Below are positions 1 to 12,249 of a stretch of DNA of 64,000 nt, piece after piece. The translations under genes were made by a program, and so were the position numbers. Under the pieces are notes generated by a model. The model was not told where the DNA came from and did not search any database. It saw only the letters and a list, made by a program, of their open reading frames with translations. The stretch comes from Batillaria attramentaria (taxonomy: Eukaryota > Mollusca > Gastropoda > Batillariidae), in contig JACVVK020000335.1 of assembly GCA_018292915.2 (NCBI GenBank), forward strand, positions 439,501-503,500, read 5' to 3'. How positions within the stretch are numbered: position 1 is the first letter of the stretch; every line of letters begins with the position of its first letter.

Positions 1-13
1 GGTTTGTTGAAAT

Positions 14-2507
14 ATGGCGGCGGAGATGGACGAGTCTAGTCTTGACCTCAGTGATTTTGATGTGCCTTCAATTATTCAGCTGCAGGTATGCCCAGATTGT
101 GTTTTTAACTGCACATCGTTTATAAATCTATCTGCATTTAACAATGAAAACGTTGACATAGAGGTTATTTCTTTCATTCATAGGCAGTTTGCTTTATCAT
201 TGCCGTTTGCAAACTCTCCTGCGTTGACCTGACCGCTTTTAGATTTGACTGGCACAATCGTTTTCTTTGCAGGCTTATTGCAGACGATGGCTCGTGAGAA
301 GGCAGTTAAAACATGCTCAGCAAGAGTTCGAACAGCTTGTCCACGACATTGACGGCCCTACATATGCTGTGGAATGGACAGAGTCAAGAGTGCCACAACC
401 CACAGTCACAAGACTGTCCCGTCAGCAAAAGCGAGCAAAAACAACGCTGTCTAGGGTGAGTGTAGAAACGACAAACACAGAGGAACGGGAGCTCGGAGTC
501 AAAGATGGCAGTGCAGCCCACCATGGACAACTACAAGAGAAACTGGGGTGTGCACTTCAAGAAAGTGTCCCCCAGAAACAGACAGTAGCACACTCAAACC
601 AGGAGGTGCAAACAGATGTTAATCAGTGGCCTGGAGAAAACAACGTAAGTCAAACCGCTACGCAGGGAGCTGAGAGAAGCAGTGTACAGAGTCAACAGGG
701 TGTGCAAGGACAGCAAAATGGACCACAGGCAGGTCAGCAGACTGTTACAGTGACTTCTGATGACACGGTCACAGCAGTCAAACTCAAAGCAGCTGGTAAA
801 AATAAATTTCCTCTGTCTGATGCAGGAGATGGTCCAAATAATCAGTGGTTGGGTGGAGATGATCCTGAGAACAGAGACTCTCACAGCAGAGGTGCACCAT
901 TCGGTTTTGCGCACAGTGTTGAAGTGGCTGATATGAACAGGAACAACAATTTCAACACAAACAACAGCAACCTTAGAAGTTCTGAGTTTGACAGCAGTGA
1001 TGGCCAGTCTGTGTCTCCAGCCCACGCTGGCGTGACTCCCACAGCAGAGCTGAACTCCTTAGCCTCTGATCCAAACAGCAGAGTGAGAATTGACAGTTTC
1101 TTTGGTGACCAGACTTCAGTCTGGGATAGTAGCAGCAGTCTCTGGCAGGACCACGGTGCTGGTAAGTGGTGTTTATCATTGCACTTGTCTATTTTTGAAA
1201 AACTATTTGAAAGGCATTACAAAAAGTGAAGTTACTAATCAATGTCACATGTGTAATTCCAAGGAGAATTCGGTATTTCAGCGATCCTCAAATGTGTCAG
1301 GACCATGGTAGCCATTCGGGCTACTGCCCTGAACAAAACTGGTAGCCCGAAAAAAATTCTGGAAGCCGGAGTGGCTGCTAGGTTCCGAATCATCTCAGAA
1401 TTCCTGCTCGCCATTCGGGCTACCGCTACCGGAGCTTTCACTCGCCCGACGGTAAATTTGGTAGCGAAAGCGATCGGGCGAGCGCATTTGACGATCGCTG
1501 GTATTTCAGTATGGTGTGTGTGTACACACATGTGTCTTAAAACATGCCTATTCCATCCTGGCTAAGCCAACTCATGTTTTGGAACATTTTCACTTGTGAA
1601 TGTGAGTGCGCCTGTATGCTCAAACTACTCTATCTTGATGATTAGTATAGCTTTTAATGCGATACTATAGTATATTGTGCAAGCGGCCGAACGTTCAAAT
1701 TCTATGACTTGTTACAAAACTGGACCGCTCATTGTGGTTGCTGCATCATCTTTTGTTGGCTCAGTGCCAGCGTTACAGACACTGTCGAGGTGGCGTGATG
1801 ATCGATACCATGAAAACAGCTCAGAATGATTTGTGTGCATAAAAATGGTAGCATTTAGTGATTTACCATTAGATCTTGAAGTTAAATTGGATTATTTCAC
1901 AAGTTTCCGTTGATTGTTTTCGTCATAGACTGATTTGGTAAACTAACAAAATTGTTTGGGTGGCATCTGTGCTGTGCACGCTTCTTTCCAGATTGAGTTT
2001 TCTGGTTGCAGACCCTGTGTTTTGGTAGCTGGTGTGTACACACATCTTCATTCTTCGTAATACATACCGGTACATGTACACGTATGTACGCATGTATACA
2101 GTTACTATGCACTCCGCAAAATATTGCAGGAAAGGGAAGACCTGTGCAGCAAGCTGGTGGAGTGGAAACAGGACCGCTGCTTTCCACACAGAGTGCCGAG
2201 GAATCTGAGCCCAACTTGTCAGAAGTCAGCACCTCAGAGTTGAAAAAGCAGCGGCAGAATATCGCCATGGAGCTGTTGTGGGTACAGCAGGCCATCATCA
2301 GCAGGAAGAAGGTAAAATTTTAATTTAAGTGAGTAAATGTTCGTTTTTGACTAATGTCTTTTAACAAAGTGAGTCTCCTCCATCATGTGTCTGTGTGTTG
2401 GTCAGTGTCTCCATGGTATTGGTGAACAAATTATACACTGGCATTTTCTCAAACCACACACACACAAAATCAAACTCTCTCTTGTTTTCTTTTGGTTTTT
2501 TTTTTTT

Positions 2508-2554
<47 letters not shown>

Positions 2555-3349
2555 CAAACTCTCTCTTGTTTTCTTGGTTTTGTTGTTGTTGTTTTTAGAA
2601 GTTTATTTTTTGTTTTGTAAAAATTAACCGCAGGACCATTAGCGTTGTGTAGACACCGCAGTTTATAATCATGAGCCATGTTACCTCCCTTTACATGCAT
2701 GCACATGTGAGCTATAGCTAAGCTTTCTAAAGTGCCTTACTCAAGTTACTGGTATGATCACACCGGTGAATGTGTAGGAAAGTTTCACTTTCAGTCAGCT
2801 TGGTTTTGCATTTCATTGAAAGGTTACAGACTGAGTGAGAAAAGGCGCAGACATACATACTGTATGTAATGTGTACAGGAGGGGAGTGTATTCATTTTAA
2901 TACATGGTAGTGTCTTAGAAACTGCCTGTGAATCTAGTGTGATGTCTAAAAATGCACTATTTTTCAGTATTTTTTAACTGAGACTAGAGTGTTTGACCTT
3001 TGCGTTTGGTTTTGGCGTTTGTTATGAAACTGTTCAGTGTGTAGTGTCTCCTGCATGTCCTAGGTTTATATTGCCCCATAGATCAGCTTGCATCAGTTGC
3101 CCAACGTTACACTTTTGTTTTTTCACGTAGTGCAGGCACACTTAGCCACGAATTAGTCTTTGTGGCTTGCGCGGCGTTAAGCCTAAAAAACTCACTCACT
3201 CACTCACTCAGTGTGTAGTTCAGCTGATGTTGTTGCTGTACAGTATCCAAATGCTAGTAGCTACAATAAGTCACTTTCATCTTTTTTTGATTGTTGTTTT
3301 GCAGTACCTGAGACTCAAGTCCCAGATGGATGTGACTGCCCCAACGTAG
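14..3349 (+). CDS. IQCC: IQ domain-containing protein C (IQCC-like), 4 coding exons
   Basis: Coding exons are 14-85, 273-1161, 2130-2311 and 3305-3349, all with GT/AG borders and compatible phases, giving 395 residues and stop TAG at 3347-3349. The start ATG at 14 opens MAAEMDESSLDL; the window begins just 13 bases upstream, so an earlier start cannot be excluded. Exon 2 begins with an IQ-type calmodulin-binding stretch (AYCRRWLVRRQLKHAQQEF), followed by VEWTESRVPQP. This matches vertebrate IQCC, which has a single IQ motif, then WTEGR.P.P, then a long disordered region. Exon 3 ends with NIAMELLWVQQAIISRKK and exon 4 continues YLRLKSQM; this helical block is the second conserved IQCC signature. 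The middle is Gln/Ser-rich and low complexity. The molecular function of IQCC is poorly known; calmodulin binding is inferred from the motif. Intron 2 holds a GC-rich repeat and intron 3 a (CA)n tract. Confidence 0.85.
1300..1505. repeat. GC-rich interspersed repeat in IQCC intron 2
   Basis: The motif CCATTCGGGCTAC occurs near 1312 and again near 1411, with inverted GTAGCCCG between them and further TCGGGCGAG motifs to 1480. This suggests a short fold-back element. It has no coding potential that I trust. Confidence 0.35.
1575..1735 (+). repeat. Dispersed repeat, copy 1 (related copies near 4612 and 15235)
   Basis: A stretch reading TTTTGGAACA..TTCRCTTG, then GATTAGTAYAGC, then GCGGYCGAACRTTCAAATT is shared between this segment and 4612-4770. 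The complementary strand of about 15235-15315 carries the last part. Family unknown; probably a decayed transposable element. Confidence 0.45.
3120..3200 (+). repeat. SINE 3'-tail relic
   Basis: TTAGTCTTTGTGGCTTGCGC followed by GGCGTTAAGCCTAAA and an (ACTC)n run. A minus-strand copy (GGGCTTAACGCCGCGCAAGC) lies at 35794-35830. It looks like a tail of a second SINE family; IQCC intron 3. Confidence 0.5.
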
Positions 3350-3541
3350 CACTTGACACGTGACCGAGAAGTGAGCCTGAAGCTTCTTTAAATTTAGCAC
3401 AGACTTCTGCAAACCTGGGGGGGACTTGAAGTATGGACAAATGGTTTACATGTTGTATGTATTACAAAGGTGTATGGATTACGGCTGGTATTTATCTTGA
3501 GAAAATTATTATTTTCAATTATACTGTTATTTATGCAGAAA

Positions 3542-3547
3542 AATAAA
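3542..3547 (+). promoter_or_regulatory. Polyadenylation signal AATAAA of the IQCC-like gene
   Basis: An AATAAA hexamer lies 193 bases after the IQCC stop codon and is followed within about 40 bases by a T/GT-rich stretch. It is the first good signal downstream, so the 3' UTR is probably about 220 bases. Confidence 0.6.
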
Positions 3548-3599
3548 GGTGCTTATTTCAACTTGAAGCTGCTTGTTTTCTGTAAAAATTGACAGTTTG

Positions 3600-5327
3600 T
3601 GTTTAAAAAGCTGAATTTAGCAGGCTTGCAGTGCAAGATGTGCTGGATAAATTCACACTAAAACCAAGTTTGGCATCTGGCTGCAAGGACATGTGTTGGG
3701 ATGAGTGAGCTGACAGGGAAGTAGTTATTTGTGACTGATAGGCTTTCCCCATCTGTGCGCTGCTGTGGAACCTAATATTTTGTATTAATAATAAAATATA
3801 CTGTAGCACCACTTCTGAAGAATTTTAACAGGGCTCTCACTAAAGGCGCATCTTAACTATGCCCGAAGAGGTCCTCGCCGATGACATCCAAATTTCTTCG
3901 CCTTTGTTCCTCGTGGCCTCTATGTACTAACTAGGCGTCAAGCATTTGTGACATGTGACGGAAAGAAAATAGCAATGGCGCCAATTGTGAGCTTACCAGT
4001 GAAGTGCGTCTCGTAGCAACTTTAGCTTTTGAGGGAAATCAAGGGGTTACACGACAACATGGCTTTATGCACTCAAAAGGGCACTATCTGAACTAATCAA
4101 TGTGACCCAACTGCACCATGAATTGCATTAAAAACCGAAGTAATCACCAACGAAACCACTGAACCGACAGACAGTTACAAGCCGGTACACCGGCGTAGCA
4201 GACGGTCACCAGCACACGGCGGAAGAAAAACGTCATACCAACAACAATGTTGTGGTTTTGCATCAATTTTAGCAAACAAAATCAAAATTCTACACTACCT
4301 CAGTAATCAGAGTGGTGCAAGTGAGCCATGAAAGTAACCTGGGGAAAGAGAAGGGGGCCAGCATGGCTTGAAAATGTTGAACAGTGCCGAGGGTATCAAG
4401 ACTGTAATGTAGCATTTTTTTCACAGCAGCTTTCTGGTGTGTTAGTAAATAGGAAGACAGCATCCTCGCCGCGGGAAACAGAGCAGCTTGAAGGAAAACA
4501 AAGACAAAACACGTTGAACGTGCAAACAATCTCTTGTCTTGTTCATTTGTGATGAAAAAGATAAACTGACTATGGTAATAAAAAAACAAAAAAAAACCCA
4601 ACTCTTTTATGCTTTGGAACAGTTTCGCTTGCGAGTGCGTCTGTGCGCTCGAAATACTCTAATTTGGTGATTAGTACAGCTCTTGATGCGACACATTGTT
4701 TACACTTTGCGCGAGCGGTCGAACATTCAAATTGTACAACCGTCGTTACACTACAGCTACTGGACATATAATGAAGAGTACGGAATTCGACATTGAAATC
4801 TGCACAGTTTCCATAGCCGAAAGAACGTTCCTAGTTGTAAAGTTCTGCATTCATATGATTATGACCGTTGCGAGGTGTATCAGAAAATAACAATAAAGAC
4901 AATACCTCTTCAAAGCTCATGCAAAAATCGCATTTTTACGTGAAATCCTGAGATCACTAGAAGTCATCTAAAGCCACCATCACGCAGCCTACAGTGGAGA
5001 AGGCCCACGCTTTGTGTAATAGTGGCTTTAAGTGGCTCCTACTGGTGTGCAGTGGCTTGTTCTCTTTAACCAGTCTTATCATGATATAGCGGTGGTCGGG
5101 CTTGGGCTCTTAAAAGTTAAGAACAACAGCCATCAGTGTCACATGCATAGTGTTAAGCGGTTGCTTTACCCGCTGGGGCAGTTCTTTGCTTCCCTGGGGG
5201 AACTAAACGAGAAAGACAACAAAATAATTCAGGCGATTTGCTGGTTTCTTCATAGCCTGTTATAACTGGTTTGAAAAGCTTCGCTGTCTCCTCTTATGTC
5301 AGTGAATGCCCATGTGTGTTAAACTCG

Positions 5328-5366
<39 letters not shown>

Positions 5367-5819
5367 TTTACCAGTGCATTGTGCGTGTCTGTTGTTGTTG
5401 TTTGATTTACAAAGTTGTTCTTGGTTTGTTTTTGTTTTTATGGTGGCAGCTGGGGGCGTGGAGAGGTGTTTTTATATGTTCTTTCTTTTGATTGTAATTT
5501 GTATGGTTTGATTTTCAGCAGATGTGGTAGAACAGAACACCTCAAGTGCACACTAAAGAAAGTACACTGAATCTCATCTGTTAAAATATGTTTATTTGCA
5601 AGAACAAAGAACTCTGTAATAAATTCCCAAAGGACAGAGTAAGTATCAAAAATTCGAAACTTTACAATTCGACACATTTCGTACTTTAAAGAAAAATGAA
5701 AGCTGCACGAGAAAGAAATGTAAAGTTCTTATTATAAGGAAAGATTTTTTTTTTGATGAAGATATGACTTCATGGTGGCATTGCCAAAGTATTGTCTTTG
5801 ATATAACAAACAATGCCAG

Positions 5820-5854
<35 letters not shown>

Positions 5855-6180
5855 CCGCTTGAAACGTTTGGAGAAAATACCATCCCCCGTGGCAACATTT
5901 TCTAACGTACCGTGGGTGCTTGTTTTCCTGTAACAGTACCAACACCCAGGTGCGCGCACAGCCTTTCAGACCACCGCCTGCGTTCTCCGGCCATCAAACA
6001 TTCTTATGCAGTTTCGATGGTTGCACCTTCACACGCTCGTTCAAGTTTAAACTGGCAGCAGCCTCTACCTAATAAGCACTGCTAACTCAAATAATGGACA
6101 GTTTCAACGCACACTAACCAAAAAAGACAAGGAAAAAATCAAAGCGAGTGAGCCTTTCCCCAGGGTGCGGGGTTTCAAAA
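3600..6180. other. Intergenic stretch, no gene recognised
   Basis: Short open frames here lack splice support, conserved motifs or codon structure. The stretch holds a dispersed repeat at 4612-4770 and (CA)n tracts near 5331-5361 and 5822-5853. I see nothing else I can support. Confidence 0.5.
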
Positions 6181-6184
6181 GTGG

Positions 6185-6367
6185 TACAGTAAAACCTGCC
6201 AAGGCGGTCACCTGTATAAGCCATGCCACTGTCTAACCCGGTCACCCCAGAGGATCCCCTAACATGCTAGCTGTTGACATGCCACACTGGATAAACCCGG
6301 TCACCTGTCTAAGACGGTCAATTTGACCCAGTCCCTTGGGTGACCGCCTTACACAGGTTTGACTGTA
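6185..6367. mobile_element. Pogo/Tigger-like MITE
   Basis: The left end reads TACAGTAAAACCTG and the right end CAGGTTTGACTGTA, an imperfect terminal inverted repeat bounded by TA. CAGT(N)AAACCT ends flanked by TA are typical of pogo/jerky-type Tc1-mariner elements. Internally the GGTCACC..GGCGGTCA motif recurs. There is no transposase, so this is a non-autonomous copy. Confidence 0.55.
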
Positions 6368-6374
6368 CAAACAT

Positions 6375-8500
6375 GTACAGTGAAGTCCGGATGTAGTGAT
6401 AGCCCTCGGGACCATCCCCGTACCGGGGGCCGAATCGTTAACACTAGGCCCCCGCAACCACGGCCAAGTCGGGCTAACCGAGACCGAGCCGAGATAAGTA
6501 ATAGCTAAGAAGGAAAAACATTAAAATACTCGGTGACAAGGAAAGTGGACAGTTGCGAACAACTTTGAGGTCCCCGTGCTATTTCACAATGTGCACAGAA
6601 GCGAGGAATTCTGTCAAATTCACCGGCACAGTGAATTTTTAGCATGGCTCGGAGATTATTGTGCGTGGGAGTGATTTCCCTTGAAAACAAAAGCAGACGT
6701 TTTTTTCCCGGGGGAATTTCGGTCACACCTGTCAACAACATCGTCTCCTCCAAAACCAGGGTATGGTATTATTTTGTTATGCTAACAACATTATACAGCT
6801 TAGCGAGGCGTTTCCAAATAATTAGGTGCTCTTGAACATTATGCAGCGTGAAATTAACGTCTGCTGTAAAGGACGTTAAACACCTAAACACCCACGTACT
6901 TTCTCTTTCGTGTAGTTTACAAATAAAGCTGATGAGCATGATTGAGAACGGTAAACTGATAAACGGTAAAGCATCAGAGCTGGTTCTGAAACCTGTCCTG
7001 CAAAGGTACAAGTTGAAAGAGAGAGAGAGAGAAATTTATTTGTTTAATTATTTATTTTAATGGTCATAACCAACTGACACTATAGGAAAGACATTGCCGG
7101 CGCGGGAGAGATAAAACTTGATGCAGCTACAAAGAAACTGCCTCAACGTTCATCTTTTCTGTTATTAATGCCTGAAACCAAAGACAATATGTCATACCTG
7201 TAGCGTTCTCAGAGAGCGTTGTCAGCTGTTTGTAAACCACGTGAAAGATAAAGTACAGGCGTACAGCAGAGGGGTGGGTGTTCGGGTGTTTAACGTTCTT
7301 TACGGCAGACTTTAATCATTTTCGCGCTGCATAACGTTCAAGAGCACTTGATTATTTGGAAACGCCTTGCTAAGCTGTATAATGTGAGCATTACAAAATA
7401 ATACCGTACCCTGGTTTTAGTTTCTTTGTAGCTGCATCAAGTTTTATCTCTCCGGCGTCGGTAACGTCATTCCTTTATGTCAATTGGTGCGTCTTTGCTA
7501 ATTGATTCTAAACTTCAGTCATTGCTTACTACATAGCATTTTCTACCTATCTCTAAATGTGCCTTCGTAGCTGCTGACAGTGACTTTCTTAATTATCGCC
7601 TGTTCACAGGATCATTTATACTCTTAAAAGAATGCAATCTTTTCATCAGCTTCGCAGCAAGCAAAGATCCTCGTATATAGGATCATTGCAGCAAGTTGGT
7701 TATGATAATAATTATTATAATTGTTTTCTCTCTCTTCAGTATGTATACCTTTGCAGGACAGCTTTCGGAACCGATTCTGATGCTCTAGGCCTACCGATTA
7801 TCAGTTTTCCGAGTCAATTCTCATTAGTGGCCATCAGCTTTATTTGTAAACTACACGAAAGAGAAAGTACGTGGGTGTTTGGGTGTTTAACGTCCTTTAC
7901 AGCAGACGTTAATTTCACGCTGCATAATGTTCAAGAGCACTTAATTATTTGGAAACGCCTCGCTAAGCTGTATAATGTTGTTAGCATAACAAAATAATAC
8001 CGTACCCTGGTTTTGGAGGAGACGATGTTGTTGACAGGTGTGACCGAAATTCCCCCGGGAAAAAACGTCTGCTTTTGTTTTCAAGGGAAATCACTCCCAC
8101 GCACAATAATCTCCGAGCCATGCTAAAAATTCACTGTGCCGGTGAATTTGACAGAATTCCTCGCTTCTGTGCACATTGTGAAATAGCACGGGGACCTCAA
8201 AGTTGTTCGCAACTGTCCACTTTCCTTGTCACCGAGTATTTTAATGTTTTTCCTTCTTAGCTATTACTTATCTCGGCTCGGTCTCGGTTAGCCCGACTTG
8301 GCCGTGGTTGCGGGGGCCTAGTGTTAACGATTCGGCCCCCGGTACGGGGATGCCTCGGGACCAAATGTTTTTATCACTACATCCGGATGTCCGGTTATAG
8401 TGATATTTCTGTAGGTTTTATCACTACATCCGGACGTCCGGTTATAGTGATATTTTTGTAGGTTTTATCACTACATCCGGCCAATCGCCTGTAGTTGTAG
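6375..8500. mobile_element. Large fold-back element with ~0.6-kb inverted arms
   Basis: About 6392-7008 is inverted at about 7746-8383: the CCGGGGGCCGAATCG end, the CAAAACCAGGGTA block and the CCTGCAAAGGTA inner end all recur in reverse complement. The central spacer of about 740 bases holds a further partial copy (7260-7470) that pairs with 7090-7140. Both outer ends carry GTCCGG..GTAGTGATA sequence, and a TACAGTGAAGTCCGG pogo-like terminus sits at about 6378. The arms also carry the GGACGTTAAACACC motif found in SINE tails. No transposase is visible. Confidence 0.6.
8366..8500. repeat. Tandem ~44-bp units with TATCACTACATCCGG
   Basis: Three consecutive units each contain TTTATCACTACATCCGG, then a GTCCGGTTATAGTGATAT complement and CTGTAGG. 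Each unit is itself a small inverted repeat. Related single motifs (ATCACTACAGCCGGACT) recur at about 9879-10085, so the same element family has scattered ends across the next 1.6 kb. Confidence 0.55.
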
Positions 8501-8681
8501 TGATATCTTCAAAGCTTTTATTGCCACATGCGGCGGCACATTTGGTAAACTAGCCTCAAGGCAGTAATAAGGTGATTTTGGAACCACTATTGATTTCGTT
8601 TTGTGACGTTTCTTCTGTCGTCTTTGTCAGGCTTGCAAATGTCCTGTGTTAACCTACCCCCGTCCTAGCAGTTCAACAGCC

Positions 8682-8682
<1 letters not shown>

Positions 8683-8727
<45 letters not shown>

Positions 8728-8752
8728 TTAGAGAGAGAGAGAGAGAGAGAAA
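8683..8752. repeat. (GT)n then (GA)n compound microsatellite
   Basis: Uninterrupted GT dinucleotides are followed by TTTTA and then a GA run. Confidence 0.9.
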
Positions 8753-9196
8753 GAAGGGCCACTTAGAAATACGGGTTAAATGAAAAATCGTCAGATTTTG
8801 TAGGAATGAAATTTAGTCTTTAATCAGTACAATCTTTGTGAAAGAGATAAGAGCTGCAATGCAGGGAGCAATGTGGCCAAAGACTACGGTCTTTGATGTG
8901 GCGATATGATGGTGGTGGTGGTGATACTTATGTTGTTAGAGAGGGAGGGATGGGGGAGAGAGCGAGAGACCTGGTTAACTTCTTGGCTTGGTCGGAAGGC
9001 AAGTTGAAGTACTTTTGCAGTTCACGAAACATCAGTGCAACCATCCCTCAACCATGTAACAGGGGCAAGATTTTTGGAGGGGGCTTGACATCTGTGGGGG
9101 GAGGGGGGGGGGGGCGATCCACAGGGTTCGGAAAAAAAAATAAAAAGGGGAGGGGGGGTATATGCATTAATATTTTGCGTTCGTTTGTGCTTGCGT

Positions 9197-9204
9197 GCGC
9201 GCGC

Positions 9205-9258
<54 letters not shown>
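9197..9258. repeat. (GC)n(GT)n compound microsatellite
   Basis: About 11 GC dinucleotides pass directly into about 20 GT dinucleotides. A near-identical GC-to-GT transition occurs at 48966-49058. Alternating purine-pyrimidine of this type can adopt Z-DNA. Confidence 0.9.
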
Positions 9259-9261
<3 letters not shown>

Positions 9262-9329
9262 ATTACATATTTTGGCGGAAAGTCTTTCGGTCTAAAATGT
9301 GAAAAAAATGACATAATCGCCAAATATTG

Positions 9330-10250
9330 AGCTCCTCGGATAAGATCAAGTTTTTTACTGGTAGTTGATCTTATCAGAGGACTGTTTAGCGTGCCCCTCG
9401 GATAAGATCAAAAAAAATTTTGGTCCCGTGGGGGGTCACCTTAAGCGAGGAGTACTGTACTTCCTTTTAACGCAAACACTATACAATTCTTTGGATTGAA
9501 ACTTCAAACACAGGCTAAAAGATACAACATGTAACTACATGTATTAAAATTGTTATGTCGAAAACAATAGTGATTAAGTAGATAAAACACAATATCTGTA
9601 TCAATCAATTTAAATAATGACTTAGCTGAATTAGTTTTCTGCTAAAAAAGAACAATGCTTTTTAATGCTAGTATTCCACAGACTGTGTGTAACTTAAATG
9701 GTAAGTAAAGCTTATATGTACATGTGCATGTACATGTACACTGATTGTGAAACAGCATCTTAGTAGCTACTTCCAGTGTAGCCTATGTGACGTAGTCTGA
9801 GCTTAGCGAACGCTGACAACACGCTCAAAGTGGCTGCATAGCTCGCCATTTTGGTAAAGGGAGATTACTCTCGAACATTATCACTACAGCCGGACTTTAG
9901 CTTCCCCGGGACTTGAAAATAGTATCACTACAAGCGGACTATCACTATATCCGGCCTGAAAAATATCACTACAACCGGACTAAGTTAACAAAGAACATGA
10001 ACAACTGGGACCGGGACCAAGAAATTCTATTACTACAGCCGGACTATCACTACATGGGTCTATCACTACAGCCGGACTTCACTGTACATGCAAATGCTTC
10101 TGCCTGCTTCGCCATACTGCTGTGCATGGGCGGATACTTTAACCGGTACTGAGCACTTTAAAAGTAAAAAACAAACAAACAAACAAAACCAACAACAAAA
10201 ACTCCCGAAGCTTCATCTCCTGCGCATACACCCTGATGAAGTTGATTCTT
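9330..10250. other. Gene-free repeat remnants
   Basis: Contains direct and inverted copies of CTCGGATAAGATCAA (9338, 9368 inverted, 9398) ending GAGGAGTACTGTAC, and scattered ATCACTACARCCGGACT motifs at 9879-10085. These look like ends of pogo-like non-autonomous elements. No gene is seen. Confidence 0.4.
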
Positions 10251-10259
10251 TGCAATGAT

Positions 10260-10626
10260 CAGGGCTGAGTTTTAGCGGGCGCCCGAGGCGCCTAAAAATC
10301 ACGTCGGGCTCCCTCCGATCACAGTTTCAATCGCCCGGCTGGCGCCTTGATATTTCCCGGCCCGATCGGTAGATTCCGCTTACTGACACACCTGCACTGG
10401 ACTGGTAATACGCGGCAATACACACGTACGCCGTCACTGAACCCGCTGACCGCCTCAGCATCCAGAGCCCTCATTTCACCATCGCGCAGACTGGTCTAAA
10501 AATAGCTCAGATACAGCAAAATTTCTCATCAGAGTCGGGCTCCTTGAAAAATTGTCGGGCTCCCTCAACTTCCCTGGTTGGGAGCCCGACTGGCTCCTTA
10601 GTCGGGCTTGCTAAATCTCAGCCCTG
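10260..10626. mobile_element. hAT-like MITE
   Basis: The element starts CAGGGCTGAGTTTTAGC and ends GCTAAATCTCAGCCCTG, an imperfect terminal inverted repeat with the CAGGG terminus typical of hAT elements. The interior is GC-rich with repeated GTCGGGCTCC. No transposase frame, and no clean 8-bp target duplication could be seen. Confidence 0.55.
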
Positions 10627-10629
10627 ATA

Positions 10630-11599
10630 CTTTCAAGAGATTCAGAGTTCGGACGCTGCAGCATTTGATTTAGCCTCAACATTGCTGGCCTAGTCACTGT
10701 AAATTAATAAGGTCAGCATTTAGGACAACTGTTCCAAAACTTCAAATAAAACAAAAACCTGGCCATGAAGAATGATGAAGCAGTTGACACCCCTAGATAT
10801 GACTTTCCAGATTACCTATAATCCCCTTTGCTAAAGCTGAGGGGCTGATTAGCGCGGGTTGATTTTATTTGTAACAGCCATGTTAACGCATGTCAACCGC
10901 TAAGTAACATTTTTGGCTCCCATGGGGGACAGGGAACTCGCGTCCAATGCATTATAACACCGGTGTGCTGAGTTAGCAGGAACTCTTAACATGTGCACAA
11001 CACACGGCAGTGACAACAAACGAGCCATACACAAAACAAAGCATAACAAGACTGAAGGCAGTAATAATAATAATAATAGTGGAGATTTTTAACGCGCCTA
11101 ACCCAAGGGCTGGCTCTAGGCGCTTTACAATATAACGGGGGGGGGGGGGGGGGCAGCAACAACCCGCGAAAATAAAGACTGATAAAAAAAAAACCCGCAT
11201 TGTCTCCCTGGCTTAGGAAACAATACAGCGATGCTATGTTTTAAATTTGTGGCATACTTTCTGTGAGACCTTTCTTCTTTACCCCCCCCCCCCCCCCCCC
11301 AAGATACGATGGACATTCAGACTGCACGGAAGATGTGTTTGGTAGCGACCTATTAACGGCTGATCATAATCACCATCATATACTGGCGCTAATTTAATCA
11401 TTTTCAACCATAGCAACCGCGAAACAAAAACTTTGGCATGAATAGTGGCAGCAATTGGTTTGTTTGGGACTAGTGAATGTGTGTGCATAACATTTAAAAA
11501 AAAATATAATATTAATATTATATTATTTTATTGTAAGCATATAGATATCATAATATTATGGTTATGTTGTGAGGACAGGGTCCAAGCAAAAGTCACTGA
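10630..11599. other. Gene-free stretch with poly-G and poly-C tracts
   Basis: Holds a (TAA)n run near 11061, a G run at about 11137-11153, a C run at about 11282-11300 and AT-rich sequence. The segment at 11085-11135 contains GGCTCTAGGCGCTTTACA, a repeat motif also seen near 19436. Nothing coding is supported. Confidence 0.4.
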
Positions 11600-12247
11600 C
11601 AGGGCTGCCACTTTCTGAGAGACAAAAAGCCTGAAAATTGACCCTCAAAATCTGAATGGAAGGAAAGCCAGACTCCAGGGATGTAAGTCCCTGGTGGAAG
11701 GAAGGAAGGACTTTGCCCGAAGGAAGTGAAAAGCGGTGGGGGAGGGGGGGGCTGTGCTGACAGACACAGACTCGCGATGTTTTTGGCCGGAAAAGCAGGA
11801 AAACGCTTTAAAAACCAGGAAAGGACTTTGCCCAAAGGAAGTGAAAAGTGTGTGTGTGTGGTGGGGGGGGGGGGGCGTGCTGACGTACGTCCCCGGGAAA
11901 AAATATGGGGCGCAAAATGCACCTTACCCGGGAACGCCAACGGTCCAGCGATAGACACAGACTCGTGATTTTTTGGCCGGAAAAGCAGGAAAGCTCTTCA
12001 CAGCCAGTTGAAAAATCAGGAAAGCTCTTCACAGCAGGTTCAAAAAGAGGAAAATCCTGCCACAGCAGAAAGAGTGGCAGCCCTGAATATGAGGCGCAAG
12101 ATGCACCTTACCCGGAAAGGCCGACGGTCCAGCGATAGCCACAGACTCGCCGGAAAAGCCGGAAAAGGCTTTAAAAAGCCGGAAAGCTCTTCAAAGCCGG
12201 TTCAAAAAGCCGGAAATCCTCCCACAGCAGGAAGAGTGACAGCCCTG
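11600..12247. mobile_element. hAT-like MITE with internal tandem repeats
   Basis: Ends are CAGGGCTGCCACTTTCT and its inverted match AGGAAGAGTGACAGCCCTG. Inside, blocks such as GGCCGGAAAAGCAGGAAA, CTCTTCACAGC and GGTCCAGCGATAG recur several times, showing internal duplication. A related fragment occurs at 36810-37100. No transposase is seen. Confidence 0.55.
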
Positions 12248-12249
12248 TA

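Noticed and set aside
594..1025. A 143-codon minus-strand frame over IQCC exon 2
   Set aside because: Shadow of the real plus-strand coding exon.
10225..10250. Hammerhead-like CTGATGA
   Set aside because: No GAAA core or pairing stems nearby. The same applies to CTGATGA at about 57695.
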